From assembly GCF_013408525.1 (NCBI RefSeq), contig NZ_JACBZM010000001.1, forward strand, positions 3,038,001 through 3,102,000: a stretch of DNA of 64,000 nucleotides. The letters are read 5' to 3'. The position numbers and the translations under genes were made by a program. Position 1 is the first letter of the stretch, and each line of letters opens with the position of its first letter. The notes beneath the pieces were generated by a model that was not told the DNA's origin, ran no database searches, and saw nothing but the letters and a program-made list of their open reading frames with translations. Positions 37,684 to 45,620 of this stretch are shown in pieces. The DNA comes from Nocardioides aromaticivorans. Its GTDB lineage: Bacteria; Actinomycetota; Actinomycetes; Propionibacteriales; Nocardioidaceae.

Positions 37684-39366
37684 ATGGCATCCCAGCAGCC
37701 CAGTGGCCCCCGATCCGACGTGCAGGGCGGCCTGGGGCGCCTGTCCCGCCGCTCCCTGGTCGCCGGTGCGACGACCGCCGCCGTGACGGTGGGTGTCGCC
37801 GGCGCCGCCCGTGCCGCGGCGCCCGAGGTGGCGTGGCCGAAGGTCGAGCGGCCGGCCGACCTGCGCCGCATCGTCTGGTGGTCGGCGGCCGAGCTCGCCG
37901 TCGCGATCCGGCAGCGCAAGGTCAGCTGCGTCGAGGTGATGACCGCCTACCTCGACCACATCGACGAGGTGAACCCGGCGGTCAACGCCATCGTGGCGCT
38001 GCGCCCGCGGGCCGAGCTGCTCGCCGAGGCCGCGGAGAAGGACGCGCTGCTCGCGAAGGGCACCTACCAGGGCTGGATGCACGGCTTCCCGCAGGCCGTG
38101 AAGGACCAGTGGAACGTCAAGGGCATGACCACGACGGTCGGCTTCTTCGGCCAGCCGGGCGTGCCGTTCAACCCGCCGGCCACGAGCGACGCGCTCCTGG
38201 TCGAGCGGATCCGCGCCGCGGGCGCGATCTTCATCGGCAAGACCAACCTCCCCGAGTTCGGCGTCGGGTCGCACACGTACAACCTCGTCTACGGGACGAC
38301 GGGCAACGCCTACGACCCGACCAAGTCGGCCGGCGGCAGCAGCGGCGGCGCCGCGGCGGCCGTGGCGCTGCGGATGCTGCCTGTCGCGGACGGCAGCGAC
38401 TTCTTCGGCTCGCTGCGCAACCCGCCGGGCTGGAACAACGTGCTCGGCCTGCGGCCCTCCTTCGGGCGCACGCCCGAGCTGGGCGGGGAGCAGTTCGTCC
38501 AGCACGGCGGCGCGACGGGCCCGATCGCCCGCGACGCCCGCGACCTCTCGCTCCTGCTCTCCACCATGGCCGGGTACGACGCCCGGGTGCCGCTGTCCCT
38601 CGAGGACGACCCCAAGGCCTTCACCACGGTCCGCCGCACGTCGCTGCGTGGGGTGAAGGTGGCCTGGATGGCGGACCTCGGTGGCTACCTGCCCACGGAG
38701 CCGGAGGTGCTGGCCGTCACCGGCGCGGCCGTCGACAGGATGCGGGCCCTCGGCGCCAAGGTGGACCGGATCGACAAGCTCAACCAGGTGGGCGGGACCT
38801 TCACGAACGCCGACCTGTGGCCGACCTGGCTGGTCTTCCGGCACTGGATCAGCGGCAGCCTGAACTTCCCCGTCTACGCCAACCCGGCGTGGAAGCCGTA
38901 CGTGAAGCCGGAGACGACCTACGAGGTCGAGGGCCTGCTCAACGGCATCGACGGCCAGGGGCCGATCACCGCGCAGGAGGTCTGGAACGCGTCGTCGAAG
39001 CGCACGGCGCTCTACCAGAGCTTCCGCCTCCTGTTCGAGAAGTACGACTACGTGCTGCTGCCGACGGCGCAGGTGATGCCCTTCGACAACGTCGACGGCG
39101 AGGGCAACGAGGTGCACTGGCCGAAGGAGATCAACGGCGTGCCGATGGCGACGTACCACCGCTGGATGGAGGTCACCGCGATCGGCACCCTGCTCGGGGC
39201 GCCGACCCTGGCGATGCCGGCCGGCTTCGGCACCTCCGGCATGCCGATCGGCTTCCAGGTCATCGGCCGCAACCACGATGATGCCGGTGTGATCGAGTTC
39301 GCCGCGGCCTGGGAGCGGGAGACGCGCTTCGTGCAGGAGCACCTCCCGCCGCTGATCGCGCCATGA
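37684..39366 (+). CDS. Amidase-signature-family amidase with Tat signal
   Basis: Hydrolyses C-N amide bonds; 560 residues. The N-terminus carries RRSLVAGATTAAVTVGVAGAA, a twin-arginine export signal, so it probably acts outside the membrane. The catalytic triad is visible as Lys140 (AVKDQW), cis-Ser in GGSSGG at 217-222, and nucleophile Ser243 (FFGSLRNP). The start at 37684 follows GAGAGGACG. Two regulon operators precede it. The stop overlaps the next start as ATGA, tying it to the gamma-glutamyl hydrolase. It could release amines or carboxylates from external amides for this catabolic cluster. Confidence 0.93.
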   Translation: MASQQPSGPRSDVQGGLGRLSRRSLVAGATTAAVTVGVAGAARAAAPEVAWPKVERPADLRRIVWWSAAELAVAIRQRKVSCVEVMTAYLDHIDEVNPAVNAIVALRPRAELLAEAAEKDALLAKGTYQGWMHGFPQAVKDQWNVKGMTTTVGFFGQPGVPFNPPATSDALLVERIRAAGAIFIGKTNLPEFGVGSHTYNLVYGTTGNAYDPTKSAGGSSGGAAAAVALRMLPVADGSDFFGSLRNPPGWNNVLGLRPSFGRTPELGGEQFVQHGGATGPIARDARDLSLLLSTMAGYDARVPLSLEDDPKAFTTVRRTSLRGVKVAWMADLGGYLPTEPEVLAVTGAAVDRMRALGAKVDRIDKLNQVGGTFTNADLWPTWLVFRHWISGSLNFPVYANPAWKPYVKPETTYEVEGLLNGIDGQGPITAQEVWNASSKRTALYQSFRLLFEKYDYVLLPTAQVMPFDNVDGEGNEVHWPKEINGVPMATYHRWMEVTAIGTLLGAPTLAMPAGFGTSGMPIGFQVIGRNHDDAGVIEFAAAWERETRFVQEHLPPLIAP

Positions 39367-40094
39367 GCCGCCGACCGCTGATCGTGGTGCCGGCGCGGTT
39401 CTCCGCGTCCGCATCCGCCCTGAGGTACGGCGCCGACGTGGCCGCGCGTGCGCTGGTGGAGGCCGTGCACGCGGCCGGTGGCGAGCCGCTGGTCGTCCAC
39501 CCCGCCGCTCCCGGGGCTGCCGTGGACGTCGACGAGGTCCGCGAGCGCCTGTGGTTCGCCGACGGCGTGCTCCTCCCGGGCGGGGGCGACCTGGCCGCAC
39601 ACTGGTCCGGTCAGCAGCCCCACCCCTCGCAGTACGACGTCGACGAGGAGCAGGACGCCTTCGACCTCGCCGTCGCGCGGCACGCACTGGCGGCCGGCCT
39701 GCCGATGCTGGCGGTGTGCCGGGGCAACCAGGTGGTGAACGTCGCCCTGGGGGGTGACCTGGTCCAGGACCTGGGGGAGCGGATCCACCGCCACGTGGTC
39801 CAGGAGATCGCGGTCGACCCCGGCACGGCGCTCGCGCGCCTCGTCGGGACCGCGCCGACGATCTCCTGCTACCACCACCAGGGCATCGGCCGGCTGGGCG
39901 CCGGTCTCCGCGCGGTGGCGCACGCCCCGGACGGCGTCATCGAGGCGGTCGAGCTCGAGGGCTCGACCGGCTGGTACCTCGGCGTCCAGTGGCACCCGGA
40001 GGACACCGCCGCCCACGATCCCGTCCAGGCCGGGCTCTTCGGGGAGCTGGTCGCTCAGGCCTCGGCGCGGGCTTCGTCGCGCGCTTCGTGCTGA
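39363..40094 (+). CDS. Class I glutamine-amidotransferase-like gamma-glutamyl hydrolase (PuuD/peptidase C26 type)
   Basis: A 243-residue protein. The nucleophile elbow is LAVCRGNQVVNVALGG and the catalytic His/Glu are in QWHPEDT, as in gamma-glutamyl-GABA hydrolase PuuD. It would remove glutamate from gamma-glutamyl intermediates made by the glutamine-synthetase-like enzyme at 42226. ATG overlaps the amidase stop. Its 3' end overlaps the convergent MarR gene by 40 bases (40055-40094). The overlap could allow antisense effects. Confidence 0.9.
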   Translation: MSRRPLIVVPARFSASASALRYGADVAARALVEAVHAAGGEPLVVHPAAPGAAVDVDEVRERLWFADGVLLPGGGDLAAHWSGQQPHPSQYDVDEEQDAFDLAVARHALAAGLPMLAVCRGNQVVNVALGGDLVQDLGERIHRHVVQEIAVDPGTALARLVGTAPTISCYHHQGIGRLGAGLRAVAHAPDGVIEAVELEGSTGWYLGVQWHPEDTAAHDPVQAGLFGELVAQASARASSRASC

Positions 40095-40585
40095 GCCTCG
40101 ACGGCATTCACCACGTCGCGCAGGGTGCGCGTGAACGCGCTGACCTTGCGGTCGGACAGCTGGCTGACGATCTCGGACTCGACGGCGTTGAACTCGGGGT
40201 AGATCTCCTCCATCAGCCGCACGCCCTCCTCGGTGAGCCGCAGGCGGACCAGCCTCCGGTCGTGCTCGTCGCCCTCGCGCAGGATCAGGCCGCGGCCCTC
40301 GAGCGTCTTGACGACGCCGGTCAGGGTCGCCTTGGAGATGTCGGCCGAGTCGGCCACGTGGCGCGTCTCCATGCCGTCCCAGATCCACACCACCCAGAGC
40401 ACGACGAAGCCGGTCCAGGTCATGTCGTGCTGGCGCAGGACCCGGTTCGTCAGCTCCGTCCGCACCGCGTTGGCGGCGCGGAAGAGGTTGGAGAGGGCGT
40501 TCGCGGCGGCGAAGTCGAGGGGCAGCGCCCCGACGTGGTCCTTCATCGCACGTTCGGTCTCTTCGAGCGTGTGGCGGTCCGGCAT
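40055..40585 (-). CDS. MarR-family transcriptional regulator
   Basis: A 176-residue winged-helix regulator. The recognition region is TRHVADSADISKATLTGVVKTLEGRGLI, then the beta-wing REGDEHDRRLVRLRLTEEG, typical of MarR. Its promoter faces that of the APC permease, and two copies of the 20-bp palindrome lie between them (40620-40639, 40690-40709). The same palindrome appears in front of the amidase and the P450/decarboxylase pair, so this protein is the best candidate for the regulon's ligand-responsive repressor. It overlaps the gamma-glutamyl hydrolase at its 3' end. Confidence 0.93.
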   Translation of the reverse strand: MPDRHTLEETERAMKDHVGALPLDFAAANALSNLFRAANAVRTELTNRVLRQHDMTWTGFVVLWVVWIWDGMETRHVADSADISKATLTGVVKTLEGRGLILREGDEHDRRLVRLRLTEEGVRLMEEIYPEFNAVESEIVSQLSDRKVSAFTRTLRDVVNAVEAQHEARDEARAEA

Positions 40586-40619
40586 GTGGCCAGCCTAACC
40601 ATCCTCATGTGACCACCTA

Positions 40620-40639
40620 ATCGTTCGGGGCCAAACATT
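40620..40639. promoter_or_regulatory. Palindromic operator copy C
   Basis: ATCGTTCGGGGCCAAACATT, 35 bases upstream of the MarR start on the minus strand. It probably mediates MarR autoregulation. Its centre is 70 bases from copy D. Confidence 0.7.
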
Positions 40640-40689
40640 TCTAGGGAAATTTGTCCTGAGGGGATGGTGCCCTGGGTCACAACGTGGTT

Positions 40690-40709
40690 ATCGTACGGAT
40701 CCGAACGAT
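40690..40709. promoter_or_regulatory. Palindromic operator copy D
   Basis: ATCGTACGGATCCGAACGAT, 37 bases upstream of the APC permease start. Identical to copy F at 48820; identity extends to 23 bases with flanking T and CT. Confidence 0.78.
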
Positions 40710-40746
40710 CTCGCGTGGAGGTCGCCGCGACAGTGAAGGAGTCCCG

Positions 40747-42192
40747 ATGTCGGACACCGTCAACACCACACTCCGCAAGGACGCGCTCGGCGTCGGCGCC
40801 ATCGTGTTCCTCGTCCTTGCGGCGGTGGCGCCCCTGACGGGCATGGTGGTGGTCGCCTCGCTGGCCATCGCCTTCGGGAACGGCGGAGGGGCTCCCTTCT
40901 CGTTCCTCGCGGTCGCCGCGGTGCTCCTGCTCTTCGCCATCGGCTACGGCAGGATGTCGAGCCAGCTGGTCAACGCCGGCGGGTTCTACGCCTTCGTCGT
41001 GAAGGGCCTCGGCCGTCCGGCCGGCCTGGCCGCCGGCTACATCGCCACCCTCGGCTACAACTTCTTCGTCGTCGGGACGATCGGCACCAGCGGCTTCTTC
41101 ATGATGGTCCTCATCGACTTCCTGTTCGGCCTCAGCCTCAACTGGTTCCTGTGGGGCGCGGCCTCGATGGTCGTCGCCTACCTGATGGCCGTGAAGGGCA
41201 TCGACTTCAGCTCCAAGGTGCTCGGCGTCTCGCTGGTCCTGGAGACCTCGATCCTCGTCATCTTCGACGTCGCGGTGCTGTTCAAGCACGGCTACGACTT
41301 CTCCGCCTTCTCCGGCGACGCGATCACCTCGGGCTCGCTCTCGATCGGCCTGCTGCTCGCCGCCACCGGCTTCCTCGGCTTCGAGGCGACCTCGCTGTTC
41401 AGCGAGGAGGCGCGCAACCCGCTGAAGACGATCCCGCGGGCGACCTACCTCGCCATCACGATCATCGGCCTGCTGCTCGCCGTCACCACCTGGGCCGTCG
41501 TGAGCGCGACCGGCGTCGCGGAGGCCCAGCAGACCAGCATCGACCACCTGGAGACCGGTGACCTCGTGTTCAGCCTGGGCGCCGAGTACCTCGGCGAGTT
41601 CATGATGAAGGTGATGATGGTGCTGCTGCTGGTCAGCCTGTTCGCCGCGATGCTCGCCTTCCACAACTCCGCGACCCGCTACCTCTTCTCGCTCGGTCGT
41701 GCCGGCGTCCTGCCGAAGGCGCTGTCCCGCACCAGCTCGACCGGCTCGCCCGTCCTGGCCGGCACCCTGCAGGCCGGCTTCGCCCTGCTGGTCGCGGCGG
41801 CCTTCCGGATCGCCGACCTCGACCCGATCCTGCAGGTGGTGCCCGCGATGCTCGGCTTCGGGACCCTGGCGATCGTCGTCCTGCAGGCGCTCGCCGCGCT
41901 CTCGATCGTCGTCCACTTCCGCCGCACGGGCGACCCGCACCTCGGCAGCACCTTCGTCGCCCCGGCGATCGGGTTCGTCGGCCTGTCCTTCATCGTCGTC
42001 ATGGCGGTCACGCACTTCGACGTGGTCGCGGGCTCGACGGAGAAGGCGATCACCAACCTGCCCTGGCTCCTGGTCCTGGCTCTGGTCATCGGCGTGGCGC
42101 AGGCGTTGTATCTCAAGAGCAACCAGCCTGATGCCTACGACGGCCTCAACTCCGACCTCGAGCGGTTCGACACCGCCGACGCCACCCACTGA
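40747..42192 (+). CDS. APC-superfamily amino acid/amine permease
   Basis: A 12-helix-type transporter of 481 residues. N-terminal LGVGAIVFLVLAAVAPLTGM is the conserved unwound helix-1 region of APC carriers, and FLGFEATSLFSEEARNPLKTIPRAT is the helix-6/7 region that contacts substrate. Start: ATG 40747 after AAGGAG; an upstream ATG at 40684 would overlap operator D. It precedes the gamma-glutamyl ligase gene by 33 bases, an arrangement like puuP-puuA, so it probably imports the amine that is then glutamylated. Confidence 0.94.
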   Translation: MSDTVNTTLRKDALGVGAIVFLVLAAVAPLTGMVVVASLAIAFGNGGGAPFSFLAVAAVLLLFAIGYGRMSSQLVNAGGFYAFVVKGLGRPAGLAAGYIATLGYNFFVVGTIGTSGFFMMVLIDFLFGLSLNWFLWGAASMVVAYLMAVKGIDFSSKVLGVSLVLETSILVIFDVAVLFKHGYDFSAFSGDAITSGSLSIGLLLAATGFLGFEATSLFSEEARNPLKTIPRATYLAITIIGLLLAVTTWAVVSATGVAEAQQTSIDHLETGDLVFSLGAEYLGEFMMKVMMVLLLVSLFAAMLAFHNSATRYLFSLGRAGVLPKALSRTSSTGSPVLAGTLQAGFALLVAAAFRIADLDPILQVVPAMLGFGTLAIVVLQALAALSIVVHFRRTGDPHLGSTFVAPAIGFVGLSFIVVMAVTHFDVVAGSTEKAITNLPWLLVLALVIGVAQALYLKSNQPDAYDGLNSDLERFDTADATH

Positions 42193-42225
42193 CCGCCTGA
42201 CTGACAGGGGAGAGGGACACCTCCG

Positions 42226-43578
42226 ATGGGACACTTTGACGAAGACTCCCTGCGCCAGCTCGCGGAGCAGCTCCGGGCCGATGGCATCGACATCGTCCGG
42301 ATCGGCTACAGCGACCTGATCGGCACCGAGCGTGGCCGGGACGTGCTGGTCGACCGCTTCGACCGGACCGTCGGTGACGGCGTGGCGTTCTGCCGCTCGG
42401 TCTACGGGACCTCACCGATGGGCGACGTGGTCGACATCGCGGGTGGGCTCTCGGCCGGCCTGCCCGACATCGTCGCCTTCCCCGACGTCGCCACGGCGCG
42501 GAAGGTGCCGTGGGAGCCGGGCGTGGCGCACGTGATCGCCGACGTCCACAACCCCGACGGCTCGCCGTCGGAGGAGAGCCCGCGGATGGTGCTGCGGCGC
42601 GTCGTGGAGCGGTTCTCCGAGCTGGGCATGACGCCCATCGCGGGGCCCGAGCTCGAGTTCTACGTCGTCGAGAAGGACGACGCGGCCGCCAACGGCTACC
42701 GGCGCTACGGCGAGGCGACCGGCAACGTCTACGTGTCCGGCCTGAAGGGGGACCCCGAGAACCTGCTGCTGGGCTCGCTGCGCGAGCTGGCGGCGTACGA
42801 CATCGACGTGGTGGCCGCCAACCACGAGTTCTCCAGCGGCCAGTTCGAGATCAACCTGTGGCACTCGGAGGCGCTCGACGCCGCCGACCGCGCGTTCCGG
42901 TTCAAGACGGCCGTCAAGGAGCTCGCCCGCCGCCAGGGCAAGATGGCGACCTTCATGGCCAAGCCGTTCAACGACGAGGGCGGGTCCGGCTTCCACATCC
43001 ACTTCTCGACCGTCGACGACGAGGGCCGGCCGCTGTTCGACGACCCGGCCGGCGAGGACGGGCTCTCGAAGACCGCCCGGTCGGCGATCGCGGGCGTGCT
43101 GGCGCACGCGCCGGCGCTGGCCGCGATCAGCAACCCGACCATCAACTCCTACAAGCGCTTCGGTCCCGACACGCTCGCGCCGTGGCTGGTCGACTGGGGC
43201 CTCGACAACCGCAGCGCGATGGTCCGCATCCCGCCGGAGCGGGGCCGTGCCTCCCGCATGGAGCTGCGCCTGGGCGACGCGTCGGCGAACCCGTACCTCG
43301 CGATCGCCGGCCTGCTGGCAGCGGCGTACCTCGGCATCCGCGACGGCCTCGAGCCGCCGGCCAAGCTCGAGGGCTACGGCTACGACCCGACCAGGGCCGA
43401 CAAGCTGCCGGGCGACCTGGGCACCGCGCTGGCGGCGCTCGAGGAGGACAAGGACCTCGCCGAGATCCTCGGGCCGGAGTTCGTGTCCACCTTCGTCGCC
43501 TACAAGCGCAACGAGCTCGAGCGGTTCGGCCAGTACGTGACCGACTGGGAGTTCCGGGAGTACGCCTACCACCTGTGA
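42226..43578 (+). CDS. Glutamine-synthetase-like gamma-glutamyl-amine ligase (PuuA/IpuC/aniline-type)
   Basis: A 450-residue GS-fold ligase. Catalytic and metal motifs are visible: AGPELEFYVV, ANHEFSSGQFEINL, GGSGFHIHFS, NPTINSYKRF, and RIPPERGRASRMELRLGDASANPYL. It differs from housekeeping GlnA in length and neighbours. Enzymes of this group join glutamate to putrescine, isopropylamine or aniline. The permease upstream and the gamma-glutamyl hydrolase at 39363 support amine activation as its job. A redox pair follows (43604, 44580), as in aniline dioxygenase clusters. A GGGGAGAGGG sequence precedes the ATG. Confidence 0.92.
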   Translation: MGHFDEDSLRQLAEQLRADGIDIVRIGYSDLIGTERGRDVLVDRFDRTVGDGVAFCRSVYGTSPMGDVVDIAGGLSAGLPDIVAFPDVATARKVPWEPGVAHVIADVHNPDGSPSEESPRMVLRRVVERFSELGMTPIAGPELEFYVVEKDDAAANGYRRYGEATGNVYVSGLKGDPENLLLGSLRELAAYDIDVVAANHEFSSGQFEINLWHSEALDAADRAFRFKTAVKELARRQGKMATFMAKPFNDEGGSGFHIHFSTVDDEGRPLFDDPAGEDGLSKTARSAIAGVLAHAPALAAISNPTINSYKRFGPDTLAPWLVDWGLDNRSAMVRIPPERGRASRMELRLGDASANPYLAIAGLLAAAYLGIRDGLEPPAKLEGYGYDPTRADKLPGDLGTALAALEEDKDLAEILGPEFVSTFVAYKRNELERFGQYVTDWEFREYAYHL

Positions 43579-43603
43579 GTGGGGGCTGGAGGAGAGATCT
43601 GTC

Positions 43604-44569
43604 GTGACGACCCAACCGATCGTCCGTGAGTTCGAGGCGGACCTGACCATCGTCGAGGCCGTCGAGTCGGCCACCGACGTGCTGACCCTGACCCTCGCCG
43701 CGAGCGACGGGTCGGCGCTGCCGCCGTGGACGCCGGGCGCCCACGTGGACCTCGTCCTCGGACCGGACCTGGTCCGCCAGTACTCCCTGTGCGGGAGCCC
43801 GGCGGACAGCGGTCGGTGGCGCGTCGGCGTGCTGCGCACCCCCGACAGCCGGGGCGGCTCGAAGGCCGTCCACGAGCTCACCGCGGGCGCGGCCGTGCGG
43901 GTCCGCGGCCCGCGCAACCACTTCCCGATGGTGGCCTCGCCGCGCTACCTCTTCATCGCCGGCGGCATCGGCATCACGCCGATGCTGCCGATGATCGCCG
44001 AGGCCGAGGCCTCCGGTGCCGACTGGCGCCTCGTGTACGGCGGCCGCACGCGCTCCTCGATGGCCTTCGTCGACGAGCTCGCGGTGTACGGCGACAAGGT
44101 GACCCTGCTGCCCCAGGACGAGGCCGGCCTCCCCGACCTCGACGCCCTCCTCGGCACGCCCGAGCCGGGCACGCTCGTCTACACCTGCGGCCCCACCGGC
44201 CTGCTCGACGCGGTCGAGGCCGGCTGCGCCGGGTGGCCCCCGGGTAGCCTCCACCTCGAGCGCTTCTCCGCGAAGGCCGCCGAGCCGGCCGAGGGTGGCG
44301 ACAAGGAGTTCGAGCTGGTCCTCCAGCGCTCCGGCCTCACCCTGACCGTGCCGCCGGACAAGTCGATCTTCGAGGTCTGCCGGGCGGCCGGCGTCAGCGT
44401 CGTCGGCTCCTGCCTCGAGGGCGTGTGCGGCACCTGCGAGACCGAGATCATCGAGGGGGAGGTGGACCACCGCGACTCGATCCTCAACGACGAGGAGAAG
44501 GAGTCCAACGAGTTCCTGATGATCTGCGTGTCCCGCTGCCGCGAGGACCGCCTGACCCTGGACCTCTGA
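43604..44569 (+). CDS. Phthalate-dioxygenase-type reductase (flavin plus plant-type 2Fe-2S ferredoxin)
   Basis: A 321-residue electron-transfer protein of the PDR/VanB family: flavin-binding RQYSLCGSPAD, pyridine-nucleotide region GGIGITPMLPMI and YGGRTRSSMAF, and a C-terminal ferredoxin with all cysteines intact (GSCLEGVCGTCETE and MICVSRC). It passes electrons from NAD(P)H to a partner oxygenase. GTG start at 43604 with GGAGGAGAG upstream. Its obvious partner, 11 bases downstream, is a Rieske-like protein that has lost most cluster ligands. The actual electron acceptor may therefore be that protein's remaining site, the P450 at 47453, or something else. Confidence 0.93.
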   Translation: MTTQPIVREFEADLTIVEAVESATDVLTLTLAASDGSALPPWTPGAHVDLVLGPDLVRQYSLCGSPADSGRWRVGVLRTPDSRGGSKAVHELTAGAAVRVRGPRNHFPMVASPRYLFIAGGIGITPMLPMIAEAEASGADWRLVYGGRTRSSMAFVDELAVYGDKVTLLPQDEAGLPDLDALLGTPEPGTLVYTCGPTGLLDAVEAGCAGWPPGSLHLERFSAKAAEPAEGGDKEFELVLQRSGLTLTVPPDKSIFEVCRAAGVSVVGSCLEGVCGTCETEIIEGEVDHRDSILNDEEKESNEFLMICVSRCREDRLTLDL

Positions 44570-44579
44570 GGGGATCGCC

Positions 44580-45611
44580 ATGAGAGAGCCGAGAGAGCAC
44601 CGCAGCACCGGCCACCCGCGCAACGCGTGGTACGCCCTCGCCGCCTCCACCGAGGTCGGCGCCAGCCCGTTCGGCACCCGCGCCCTCGGTGCGCCGATCG
44701 TCCTGTTCCGTGCCTCCGACGGCTCCGTCGTCGCGCTCGGCGACCGCGACGCCCACCGGCCCTACCCGCTGAGCCTGGGCCGGGTCGAGGGCGACACGAT
44801 CGTCTCCGGCTACTCGGGCTTCGCCTACGACCGCACCGGTGCCTGCGTGCGCGTGCCGTCGCAGGCCCAGGTGCCCTACGGCGCGCGGGTGCCGTCGTAC
44901 CCGGTGCTGGAAGAGGGCGGCCTGGTCTGGGTGTGGCTGGGGGAGCCGTCCCTGGCCGACCGCCGTCCGCCGGTCGCGACGCCGTGGCTCACCGACGACG
45001 CCTGGGAGACCTTCGGTGGCCAGTGGGAGACCGCCGCCGACGTGCGCCTGCTGCACGACAACTTCGCCGACATCACCCACGTGGCCGTGGTCGACCCCGT
45101 CATCTCGCCGCCGGCGCTCTCCGGCGTCGCGCCCGCGCTCCAGGTCGAGATCACCGAGACGACCGTGCACTTCCACCGGGACTGGCCGGCCGCGCCGGTG
45201 CCGGAGTGGCAGGCCAAGCTGACCGACATCGCGCCCGATGCCGCCTTCCCGCAGCGGGAGGAGGGCGCCTTCCTCGCGCCGGGCCTGTGGGCCGACCGCT
45301 GGGACGTGCTGGTGCCGGACGAGCAGGGCGGGCCGCAGTGCTTCCGGTTCACCCACGCCGTGACGCCCGTCGAGGACGGCCGGACCCGCCACATCTGGCG
45401 GGTGAGCCGCAACTTCGCGCCGGGTGCGGAGGTGACCGACGTGCTGCGGCCGATCTTCGAGTCCTACTACCTCAAGGTCCGCGAGATCCTGGAGACCATG
45501 CAGCAGGTCATCGACCGCGACGGGTACGGCGACGACGTCAACGTCGCCGCGGACGCGGCTGCGCTGCAGGTGCGCAAGATCCTGCGGCGGCTGGTGGCCG
45601 ACGAGGGCTGA
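44580..45611 (+). CDS. Rieske-oxygenase-like protein (VanA family) with degenerate metal sites
   Basis: A 343-residue protein that aligns by eye along the whole VanA-type alpha subunit (RNAWYALAA; LSLGRVEGDTI; GLVWVWLGEP). The Rieske motif C-x-H...C-x2-H reads D57-A58-H59 and S76-G-Y-S79, so three of four cluster ligands are replaced. The mononuclear iron motif D-x2-H-x4-H reads DITHVAVVD, with H167 kept and the second His replaced by D172. The reading frame is intact, with no stop or shift. Either it is a non-redox homologue with a new role, or it binds metal differently. It lies 11 bases after its reductase and converges on the LLM gene. Confidence 0.88.
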   Translation: MREPREHRSTGHPRNAWYALAASTEVGASPFGTRALGAPIVLFRASDGSVVALGDRDAHRPYPLSLGRVEGDTIVSGYSGFAYDRTGACVRVPSQAQVPYGARVPSYPVLEEGGLVWVWLGEPSLADRRPPVATPWLTDDAWETFGGQWETAADVRLLHDNFADITHVAVVDPVISPPALSGVAPALQVEITETTVHFHRDWPAAPVPEWQAKLTDIAPDAAFPQREEGAFLAPGLWADRWDVLVPDEQGGPQCFRFTHAVTPVEDGRTRHIWRVSRNFAPGAEVTDVLRPIFESYYLKVREILETMQQVIDRDGYGDDVNVAADAAALQVRKILRRLVADEG

Positions 45612-45620
45612 GCCGCCGGC

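Noticed and set aside
40684..40746. Longer N-terminus for the APC permease, starting at ATG 40684
   Set aside because: The extra residues are encoded by operator D and its flanks; ATG 40747 has a good ribosome binding site and begins a normal APC N-terminus.
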